Position numbers and translations under genes: made by a program
Notes under the pieces: generated by a model
The model's database searches: none
The model's input: the letters and a program-made list of their open reading frames with translations, nothing else
What the model was told of the DNA's origin: nothing
Part shown: piece after piece, positions 1 to 6,785 of the stretch
Numbering within the stretch: the first letter of the stretch is position 1
How the letters are laid out: each line of letters opens with the position of its first letter
Origin: Goniomonas avonlea
Lineage: Eukaryota > Cryptophyceae > Goniomonadida > Goniomonadaceae
NCBI GenBank assembly: GCA_003573635.1
Contig: QUTJ01031272.1
Span: forward strand, 1 to 10,618
Direction of reading: 5' to 3'
DNA: 10,618 nucleotides

Positions 1-54
1 CGGAGAGAGGGGGGGGGAGAAAGAGGGAGAGAGAGAGGGAGGGAGAGAAGGATT
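1..54. repeat. Purine-rich simple sequence
   Basis: This stretch is almost entirely G and A on the plus strand (GAGAGAGGG-type). It is the opposite skew from the C/T-rich block that begins about 115 bases downstream, so the two blocks are roughly complementary. No gene signal is seen in it. Confidence 0.85.
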
Positions 55-169
55 TTGGCGGTTGGCTTTCACGGCAGCAGTGACTTGATCAGCCTGCGTT
101 TGTGTGTGTCAGCCTGGCAGTTGCTCTTTCTCACACACACGATCAAGTCTGCGGTTGTGTCAGACCGGC

Positions 170-398
170 TGTCCACTCCTCCCTCTCCTCCTCTCCCTCT
201 TCCTCTTCCTCTCCTCCCCCCCTCTCCCTCTCCCCCACCCTCTCCTCTTTCTCTCCCTCTTCCCCACCCTCTCCTCCCTCCCTCTCCCTCTCCCTCTCTC
301 CCTCGGGGTCTCTCTGTGTCGCCCAGCTCTCCAGTCTTCCCTTCTCCCACCTGTCCCTGGGTCAAGCTCTTTCTCTCTGCACTCTGACCATGCTCTCG
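170..398. repeat. Polypyrimidine (CTCTCC) low-complexity tract
   Basis: This is a long run of CTCCCTCTCC-type sequence with almost no purines on the plus strand. It lies beyond the 3' end of the minus-strand PH-SAM gene. It keeps several reading frames open (Ser/Pro/Leu strings), but this follows from its composition and is not evidence of coding. Confidence 0.85.
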
Positions 399-517
399 CT
401 CAGTCGCCTCCTACTCCTCCTCTCACTCAGTCGCCTCCTACTCCTCCTCCTCTCACTCAGTCGCCTCCTACTCCTCCTCCTCTCACTCAGTCGCCTCCTA
501 CTCCTCCTCCTCTCACA
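399..517. repeat. 27-30-base tandem repeat, four units
   Basis: CAGTCGCCTCCTACTCCTCC starts at 401, 428, 458 and 488, giving periods of 27, 30 and 30 bases. The first unit lacks one CTC triplet. The array lies inside the pyrimidine-rich tract. The predicted stop codon of the PH-SAM gene (TGA on the minus strand, 513-515) falls at its right edge. Confidence 0.9.
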
Positions 518-1651
518 CTTTCGCTCTCACTCTCTTTCTCCCTCGTTCTCCTCTCCTCCCTCTTCCCCCGGAATCGGACAGCGGAAGAACCAGACAGAAC
601 CAGCGGAAGAATTGGTCAAGCTGGTGAGCAATTATCACAGAGACACATACACAATACACTCGATCAGGACAAACCTGCTCTGACGGGGGGAGTATATCGA
701 AGGCCGACATTTTGTTCATTGGAGCATCCGGAGCATCAACAGCAGGAGCAGGCTGGTTGGATTGAGACGGCGCTGAAGCTGGAGCTGGAGCGGGGTCAGG
801 TTTGTGCTCCTGCAGAATATCAACCTGGCGTCGGAACTTCTTGATCAGGATGTTGGTCAAGTTCAGATCTGTGCGGAGCTCGTCGTCTGTCAAATCACGC
901 AGCTCCGGCCCACCGACACTGTTATACCTAAACCGTTCAATGATATCAGCATGGAAATCGTTTGCCAGAAGCCAAGCTGAAACATCTTTGACAGTCATTT
1001 GCTCGATCGGCTTTTGCACCCAGCCGCCAGTGACAGCCGACGTTGCAGCCGGAGAAGGAGCGACACCAGGACTGCGCGCTGGTGATGTTGGTGGGGACGA
1101 CAGACCCGGTGCAGCTGCTTCGTTCGGCTGACCCTCGACTGCATGTGCCAAAACTGGCGAAGTCTTGAGAAGGGTGCTAATCCAAAAGTTCCGTTCGTGC
1201 CGGTCACGACACTGGAACACGGGGCCAGTGGTCATCGAAGTGGTCGCCTGGAACAGAGATCAGACTGAAGAGGTACCGCCGACAAAGATTGTACCTTTTT
1301 GACGAGTTTAAACTTCCTTTCTGTCTTTGAAAATTCCTGCTCTGGGATATGCTCCGACAGAGTCCAAACGGAAAACGGCACCGCGGTTGTCTCAAAGGCA
1401 TCGTCCCCGTACAGCTATCACAGGTCAACACTCAGTGGGTGACGCGGCCAATTGCCATCATACCTTCACATTCTTTGGGTGGTGAATCTCCAATTGCTTG
1501 TTTCGCACCACGCAAAAAACCTGTTGCCAGTTGGACCCGAAGGCCCCTGGATGATAAAGTGAGAACTAGTCGATCTCGCCAAACAGCACTAACCTTTTGA
1601 CTTCAAGAGTTTGAGAAAGCCAGCATGATCGACCTGCGGATCAGCCTCCAT
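513..1651 (-). CDS. PH domain-SAM domain adaptor-like protein, five exons
   Basis: Spliced minus-strand gene. Proposed exons are 1651-1594, 1546-1464, 1414-1295, 1247-675 and 620-513. Introns are 47, 49, 47 and 54 bases, all GT-AG. They join to 313 residues with no frame conflict. The ATG at 1651 has an in-frame TGA 15 bases upstream. Residues about 9-115 form a pleckstrin homology domain, split over four exons. It begins HAGFLKLL, has the NWQQVFCVV and KFKLV strands, and ends in the C-terminal helix ERNFWISTLL with its conserved Trp. A Pro/Ala/Ser linker follows. A SAM domain spans about 168-235 (VKDVSAWLL to LIKKFRRQVDIL). After that come a Pro/Ala-rich stretch and a basic tail. PH domains bind phosphoinositides or proteins and SAM domains oligomerise, so a membrane-associated scaffold is likely (inference). 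The last intron (621-674) is in frame and stop-free, so it might be retained. The basic tail is the least certain part. It is transcribed away from the gene at 1948. Confidence 0.85.
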
Positions 1652-1947
1652 CAAAGATCGGACAGCTCACGCCGGTGGCTGCTTTGAACAATGAACACTG
1701 TGAAGAAGAACAAACCTCGCCTTGGGATCGTAGTAGATTTCTAACCGCGTTGATCAGACTCCGATCATCAGAGGCCCGTCTATTCACTTAGCGTTATCAC
1801 CAGTCAACTTTCATATGTTCTAGCTAGGGCTGCTAGCTAGGAGCCAAGCCTGTCACCGATCACTCTTGGCGATCGTCATGATCCGCGGTTAGCCAGAGGT
1901 GGCAACAAGGACCGCCTTGGCCCGACTCGACAAACGACAAAGACAGA
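1652..1947. promoter_or_regulatory. Divergent intergenic region, presumed two-way promoter
   Basis: These 296 bases separate the start codons of two divergent genes, the PH-SAM gene (minus) and the MGC-protein gene (plus). Both promoters and 5' UTRs must lie here or overlap the genes. I see no clear TATA box. The one notable structure is the perfect inverted repeat at 1820-1840, listed separately. Confidence 0.55.
1820..1840. promoter_or_regulatory. 8-base inverted repeat in the divergent promoter
   Basis: CTAGCTAG (1820-1827), a five-base spacer GGCTG, then CTAGCTAG again (1833-1840). CTAGCTAG is its own reverse complement, so the two copies are both direct and inverted repeats. It could be a hairpin or a pair of binding sites for a dimeric factor. 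Function is inferred from position only. Confidence 0.4.
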
Positions 1948-2741
1948 ATGGGTTGCGGTATCTCGGCACCATCCGTAGCTCCCACCATTGGCAACCTCCC
2001 TCTTCCGATGAACTGCAGGCCAAGGGAGCCAGCAGGCGCTGATCTCAGCATGTCAAGGCAGCTCCTTATGCCTGTCCCCGTTGCAGCAGACGATCTCTTC
2101 GCACAACCAGTTCTCAAAATGGGCATGAAGCTTTTAAGGTTGGTTTGGGACAAGCACAAAGAGGTCAATGAGGACCTGGTATTTGCTTGGAATCTGTTGT
2201 CCTTGGTCGAAGAGTTGGGGTTTTCTGATTGGACAGATGAGAATGTGGACAAAACGTTTCCTTATCTCAAGGAAACAGGGTGTCTCAGTTTCAAGCACTT
2301 GGTGACTGCAGTCTCGCAACTGGCTCTCGAACAGTCTGACGTGCCGGTTCTGTTCTCCCCGATTCAGTGTGGCGTTCTGGTTCTGGAGCGTGTCTTCCAG
2401 TGTCTTGAGGTCGGCGGGGATCAGAAAGTTGATCCGCAGAAAGTTCGAGAGATTGTGTTCAAGGAAAATTCGATGTCCGAGTTTGGATCTCCTGAGATGT
2501 CCGTAGAGCTCTATGTGCGTGCATCCCGGTGTAATTCTCAGCAGTTCTGACACTTACCCAGGACCTCGAGGAAGAGCTATCCAAGCAAGGGTTCTTTGAT
2601 GATCGTCTTACGTTTGATGATTTCGTCTTTGTAGCCGCTGAAGTCCTAACGCATGACCTTGGGCTGGGGACTTCCTTGAGTACAACACGACCCCTTGGAA
2701 ATTCACTCGGGCGAACACTTATGGAGATGGCGTGGTACTAA
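1948..2741 (+). CDS. Predicted myristoylated/palmitoylated protein with weak EF-hand-like helices
   Basis: Exon 1 is 1948-2514 (189 codons) and exon 2 is 2562-2741 (59 codons plus TAA). They are joined across a 47-base GT-AG intron, 2515-2561. The donor is TAT|GTGCGT and the acceptor is TTACCCAG|GAC, phase 0. The product has 248 residues. It begins MGCG, a classic N-myristoylation signal (Gly2) with a palmitoylatable Cys3, so inner-leaflet membrane attachment is expected. The rest is helical. Two helix-loop-helix-like pairs resemble degenerate EF hands: around residues 60-120, and again from LVLERVFQCLEVGGDQKVD across the splice to FFDDRLTFDDFVFVA. The loops lack a full set of calcium ligands, so calcium binding is doubtful. 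Without splicing the frame hits a stop at 2548, whereas splicing extends an acidic, protein-like frame. The EF-hand assignment is weak; the gene model is firmer. I recognise no named family. Confidence 0.7.
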
Positions 2742-2754
2742 CGGACAAACCTCG

Positions 2755-2802
2755 CACACCCACCCACACCCACACCCACACCCACACCCACACCCACACA
2801 CA
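2755..2802. repeat. (CACCCA)n microsatellite
   Basis: About seven copies of ACACCC/CACCCA lie in the 178-base gap between two convergent genes, probably in a 3' UTR. The unit resembles a C-rich telomere-type hexamer in composition only. It is not a known telomere repeat and is internal to the window. Confidence 0.9.
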
Positions 2803-2919
2803 ATCCTTCTACACACGCTGTTCGAAGTAACATCGATGATCAGGAAACGGACTTTACGGAGAAATACACTCACAAACTGCAGGAGTTGTACCACTCCAGA
2901 AAAGAACGAACAGTTAATT

Positions 2920-3776
2920 TTAAATCGGAGGTGCATTGTACTGCGATCCAGGATGATACCCGGCACCACCGGGAGGGGCTCCGTACCCTGTTACGTGGTC
3001 ATGTACCCAGCAAAAACGAACATTGAAGAAGGCGTAAAAGCTCGAAAATCCACTCACCAGAGGGATTGTAACCAGGCTGGCCTCCCGGATAGGCACCAGC
3101 AGGGGGGTAACCTGGGGCTGCAGCAAGTTAATTGTCTGAAGTGTCGAAAAAAGATAAGACGTACCACCTGCGGGCGGGTAGCCTGGGGAGTAACCTGGTG
3201 CTGCACCAGGGTAACCCGGAGCTGCAGAGCGAGTCACATTCGAGAGCCAGATGTATTGAGACCACAAGACTCACCGCCCGCCGGCGGGTAGCCTGGCGCC
3301 GCGGAAGGAGGGTAACCTGGCGCTCCGCCCGCGGGGGGATGCCCCGGACCAGCCGGGGGATACGCTTGACCAGCAGCGGGGTATCCCTGAGCAGAAGGGG
3401 GATATCCAGGAGCGCTGCCACTTGGGGGGTACCCTGGACCAGTTGGGGGGTACCCTGGAGCGCCACCGGGAGCAGGATATCCTGCATATCGGTCAGAAAA
3501 AAACGTAGGTTCCTGGACGAGGCTGTGAAATTCATAACCTAGATCTAGCACTATTCATTTTGCATCAAACGCACCAGGAGTGGGACCACCTGGGTACCCA
3601 GCTTGACCTGAAGAATTCGTTGATGATCCGAAACAAAGCGAAACAAAATTAAAAATACCTTGCGGATGAGCGGGAGCGCCAGGATATCCACCGGGCGCGC
3701 CGGATGGAGGGTAACCTCCGGGGGCAGGGGCGCCATAGCCTGGGGGGCCGCCTGGATAGCCACCGGGATACGCCAT
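2920..3776 (-). CDS. Pro/Gly/Tyr-rich (PGYPP-repeat) protein, six exons
   Basis: Exons on the minus strand are 3776-3659, 3607-3575, 3481-3275, 3221-3165, 3117-3058 and 2987-2920. Introns are 51, 93, 53, 47 and 70 bases with clean GT-AG ends (for example GTGAGT, GTACGT). They join to 180 residues ending at TAA (2922-2920). The product begins MAYPGGYPGG and is almost wholly built from GYPP, PGYPPAG and APGYP units. It has no hydrophobic helix and no globular domain. It resembles XYPPX/GYPPA low-complexity proteins and the tails found on annexins, shisa-like proteins and rhodopsins. Such segments are disordered and can self-associate or bind WW and similar domains (family knowledge); its job here is unknown. 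All five introns are phase 1, most splitting a Gly codon, and every internal exon is a multiple of three, so exons could be duplicated or skipped without breaking the frame. Convergent with the gene at 1948. Confidence 0.85.
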
Positions 3777-4044
3777 TTCTTCTGCGCTTTGACGTTGACG
3801 GTTCGAAGAGGTTGGCTGTTCTTGCTGGTCACAAATCCAATCCAGCGAATAATGTTCACAACCATATCAAATCTAGTGTTAAATAAGTGTTAAATCTAGT
3901 GTTAGTGTAGTGTTAGTGTAGTGTTAAATCTTGTGTTCACAACCATATCAAATCTAGTGTTAAATATCCAATTCGGAGCATTAACGTGAATTCTACTCGA
4001 CTTGTTGGTCAGATCTCAAGTCGTATGATCGGTGCCTCTCGAAC
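3777..4044. promoter_or_regulatory. Divergent intergenic region between PGY-protein and rhomboid genes
   Basis: These 268 bases lie between two start codons pointing away from each other, so both promoters should be here. The middle is A/T-richer than its surroundings and carries the repeats listed at 3853-3966. No TATA box can be named with confidence. Confidence 0.5.
3853..3966. repeat. 33-base direct repeat plus AGTGTTA repeats
   Basis: An identical 33-base segment beginning TGTTCACAACCATATC occurs at 3853-3885 and 3934-3966. Between and inside the copies, the short motif (T)AGTGTTA(AAT) recurs many times. The repeats are A/T-rich and lie in the presumed divergent promoter, so they may be promoter repeats or a small minisatellite. 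Confidence 0.9.
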
Positions 4045-5263
4045 ATGCCGAAACAGATGAGGGATTCGGAACTCTTGCTGGACTTCGGTGTCACGGAAGT
4101 GGACACCAGGCCGATACCGAAGAAACGATGGCCTGTGTTTATTGCGCTTGTTTCCTTAATTGATGTTGGCATGTTTGTTTACTGCTGCATCCTTGATCAT
4201 GGTGCGTGTATTCTTATGGTGGTGTGCCACCGTGTGTTGGCTCACTGGTCAGGACAGGCGTGGAACCGATTTCTGAGAATCCAATGATTGGTCCATCTCA
4301 AAAAGTCCTCATTGGTGCTGGTGCCAAGGACACTGCCTTGATAATGCAAGGTGGTGATTCTTGGCACTATCTCAATTGGCTGAAACAGCTCTCGCAGGGC
4401 AAGTTTGGCGTCTCGGATCCGCCATGTTTCTCCATGCCGGTGTCATCCACCTCGCATTAAACATGGCAATGCAGTATCGGATGGGTTGGTTCATGGAAAA
4501 GGTGCATGGCACGAGTCCGCGACAACACGCCCTTACACTATTTTTGCAGGACATTGGGTTTGTTCGAATGGGATGTGTCTATCTCGCCTCTGGACTCTCA
4601 GGAAACCTGCTCTCAGCCCTGCTGTTGCCTACCTCAATCACAGTCGGTGCATCCTCGTCCTTGTTTGGTATCGTTGGTGCCAGCGCCTCTGTAAGTGAAG
4701 TGTCATGAACTACTCTCAGCTCATATTGGACCTCCAGGATCTGGCTGTAAACTGGCGAACCACTGCACACAGATATCGAGCGCTGGTGCTGCTTTTGCTG
4801 CAGTTGGCAATAGTGATTGTCCTTGGTGCGCGTGGCTCGCACCTCCCCGTTCTCATGCCAACCCGAACTCTCCAGGTACACTGCCCTTCATCGATAACTT
4901 TGCGCATTTGGGCGGACTGATCTGTGGCTTCTTCTTGGGAATGGGCGTTTATCCCTCAGGTACGGTTCATGTTTCGAGTTGCCTGGTACCTGCCACTTCA
5001 TGCTCAGCAGTCTGGCTTTGCTAAAATGTTTGCAAAGAGTCGTTTTTCATTCGTGTACAGACCTCGAACGGTCAGCTATCTACAAAGGCCAGCAAGTCAG
5101 TAGCTGCCGTCGTTGTCTTCACGGTCGTTGGAGAGGCCTGTGGTTCGTTTTAACGATCTTGTGGCTGGCCGCATTGTCGGTCCTGCTGTATCGCACTGGA
5201 GGCGATGTGGACTGTTGGGTTTGCCAGCAGATTAACTGCGTCGAGGCTTGGGGTTGGTGCTAG
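4045..5263 (+). CDS. Rhomboid-family intramembrane serine protease, about seven exons
   Basis: Proposed exons are 4045-4201, 4258-4350, 4398-4501, 4550-4690, 4738-4825, 4876-4959 and 5061-5263, joining to 289 residues. Residue numbers follow this model. The introns are 56, 47, 48, 47, 50 and 101 bases. The protein has a short cytosolic N-terminus and TM1 at about 29-50. NPMIGPS begins the rhomboid core. WR (87-88) and HAGVIHLALN (96-105) follow, as in the loop 1/TM2 region of the family. The catalytic-serine motif GASSSLFG has Ser153 as nucleophile, and AHLGG supplies His205. Rhomboids cleave transmembrane substrates within the bilayer. The C-terminal TM at about 246-266 and the Cys-rich tail (CWVCQQINC) match plant/protist rhomboids. 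Two junctions are uncertain. Intron 1 could instead be 4206-4252 (47 bases), and the last intron could hold another exon, because 5011-5100 is open in a different frame. The Gly that usually follows the catalytic Ser is Ser here. Confidence 0.88.
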
Positions 5264-5545
5264 CGCCTCCGCTATCGAACATTAAGTGGCAGGCGCATAT
5301 GGAGGCTGTCTGGGGTTGATGCTAGCGTCTTCTGTCGAGCATGAGTGGCAGGCACATACGGAGGCTGTCTGTTGGGCGAGCATGGAGTGGCAGGCACATC
5401 AGGAGGCTGTCTGTTGGGGCTGGTGCCTCCTGTATCGAGCATGGAGTGGCAGGCACATATGGAGGCTGTCTGTTGGGGGCTGGTGCCTCCTGTATCGAGC
5501 ATGGAGTGGCAGGCACATATGGAGGCTGTCTCAAGCTTGGGGTTG
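5243..5545. repeat. 59-base minisatellite overlapping the rhomboid 3' end
   Basis: GAGGCT starts at 5243, 5302, 5361, 5403, 5462 and 5522, giving periods of 59, 59, 42, 59 and 60. Each unit carries GGTGCTAGCG or GGTGCCTCC, then ATCGAGCAT, then GTGGCAGGCACAT. The first unit contains the last six codons and the TAG of the rhomboid gene. The unit starting at 5361 is truncated to 42 bases. The array runs directly into the inverted-repeat element at 5548. Open frames across it are by-products of repetition. Confidence 0.92.
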
Positions 5546-5547
5546 GT

Positions 5548-5662
5548 GCTAGTGGCTCCTCGTTACGGCGACGTGTTTTACCTCCTTTTATGCAAGGAGG
5601 TTGGCCTTTCCTGACAAGGAAAATCCACGAATTTAACGAGTACCTAACGAGGAGGCACTAGC
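5548..5662. mobile_element. Small inverted-repeat element (MITE-like candidate)
   Basis: The terminal inverted repeats are 5548-5565 (GCTAGTGGCTCCTCGTTA) and 5645-5662, whose reverse complement matches at 17 of 18 bases. The interior holds a hairpin at 5581-5600 (CCTCCTT, six-base loop, AAGGAGG) and a second one around 5606-5620 (TTCCT, AAGGAA). The element has no coding capacity. Its tips, CTAGTGNCT, match those of the larger element at 7005-7212. It abuts the minisatellite, so a target duplication beyond the tip palindrome cannot be read. Confidence 0.5.
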
Positions 5663-5672
5663 GGCACGTGCT

Positions 5673-6039
5673 CCGTTTGCGTTTTTCGCCTCTGCAACTC
5701 GACTGGCGTTTTGCCATGTGTCTCCAATCTCGCCACCCGTTTGAGGGGTTTTGCCTCGTCTGAGTTTCAGCAGCAACATTTTGTCGTTGGGACACACTCT
5801 ATCAATGATCTCGAGGCCATGGTTGTTGGAGTCTGCGACCATTCCGTGGGGACGATGGAGGAGCCTGCGCGCGGCAGGACGACTGTATGGCGTGCGTTAG
5901 CTAGTTGTTAGCGTCAATGCGGAGGGTTTGTGTGCCGCCAACCACGCCATCCGTTTACGTGTTTTCGCCTCTGCAACTGCATCGCCGGTTGGTCATGGTC
6001 GCCAATCGCCACCCGTTTGAGGGGTTCTCGCCACTCTAA
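5673..6039. repeat. Pair of diverged ~89-base direct repeats
   Basis: Copy A is 5673-5761 and copy B is 5951-6039. They share TTTTCGCCTCTGCAACT (5683-5699 and 5962-5978) and a perfect 20-base core CGCCACCCGTTTGAGGGGTT (5731-5750 and 6007-6026), with indels between. The 189 bases between the copies do not repeat. Open frames cross both copies on the minus strand but do not conserve a protein sequence, so I read this as an old duplicated element and not as a gene. Confidence 0.7.
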
Positions 6040-6345
6040 CAGCCGGTTCGTATCGGACAAGGTCGAACCGACCATACTGGACCCTCCTCGAGATATTTGA
6101 GATGTGTTGGGCGAAATCTCCGAGCCTGTCATGTCGTTGAAGTATGTCGAATCGATGAGGTTGTACCCCATGAAATGACATTATATAGTGTTCAGTGTTG
6201 GAAGCCAAGCGGTCGAGTTAACGAGACACGGTTTTCACAAGGGTGGCATGAATGAGTGAGTGCGGAATGAATGAAAGAAAGAATGCCGCCTCAAGGAAAT
6301 GGTGGCTCTGGCGATTCATGAACAGCGTGGCGTAACCACGCTCGA
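6040..6345. other. Non-coding stretch, nothing recognised
   Basis: Short open frames cross this stretch on the minus strand, but none shows a domain, a plausible codon pattern or good splice partners. The right part (6240-6290) is A/G-rich (GAATGAATGAAAGAAAGAATG). I see no RNA gene. Confidence 0.4.
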
Positions 6346-6421
6346 CTCTGACACTCTCGTCGTGTCTGACACTCTCGTCACGCCTCACCCTCTCGTGTGC
6401 ACACTCGTCACTTCGCACACT
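6346..6421. repeat. Degenerate CTGACACTCTCGTC repeats
   Basis: Three to four imperfect units of GACACTCTCGTC/CACACTCGTC directly precede the 18-base minisatellite. The same unit returns on its right side (6826-6930) and after the MITE-like element (7213-7330), so the whole region is a nested repeat domain. Confidence 0.75.
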
Positions 6422-6785
6422 CCAGACACTGGTCTGACACCTGACAATAATCTGACATCTGACACTAACATCTGATCATCTGACACTGTTCTGACATCTG
6501 ACACTAATCTGATCATCTGACACTAATCTGATCATCTGACACTAATCTGACATCTGACACTAATATCTGACATCTGACACCGGTCTGACATCTGACACTA
6601 ATCTGACGTCTGACTCCAATTCTGACATCTGACATCTGACACTAGTCTAGACATCTGACAGTAATCTGACATCTGACATATATCTGACATCTGACATATA
6701 TCTGACATCGGACACTGGTTCTGACATCTGACACTAATTCTGACATCTGACATATATCTGACACTAGTCTGGCATCTGACACTAT
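6422..6785. repeat. ~18-base minisatellite (TCTGACATCTGACACTAA), about 20 units
   Basis: The consensus is TCTGACATCTGACACTAA with variants such as TCTGATCATCTGACACTAA and CTGACATATA. Each unit is itself two copies of a TCTGACA(T/C) half-unit, so the array has 7-9-base substructure. Variant units are interspersed, which suggests growth by several rounds of local duplication. Confidence 0.93.

Noticed and set aside
102-844. Long plus-strand open frames (193 and 246 codons)
   Set aside because: They are Ser/Pro/Leu strings from the polypyrimidine tract and the 30-base repeat, and the right part is antisense to the PH-SAM gene.
2755-2802. Internal telomere repeat
   Set aside because: CACCCA is not a known telomere unit, the tract is short and lies between two convergent genes.
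2695-3542. Plus-strand open frames of 136-198 codons
   Set aside because: They are antisense to the P/G/Y-rich gene, whose GC-rich repeats keep opposite frames open; part translates the CACCCA microsatellite.
5272-5661. Several overlapping open frames on both strands (up to 106 codons)
   Set aside because: They are products of the 59-base minisatellite; the encoded repeats change with frame and no domain is seen.
5914-6208. Minus-strand open frames of 71 and 85 codons
   Set aside because: They cross the diverged repeat copy B and their protein sequence is not conserved in copy A; no splice partners or domain.
6422-6785. CRISPR-like array
   Set aside because: The units are contiguous degenerate tandem repeats without unique spacers, and the setting is eukaryotic.
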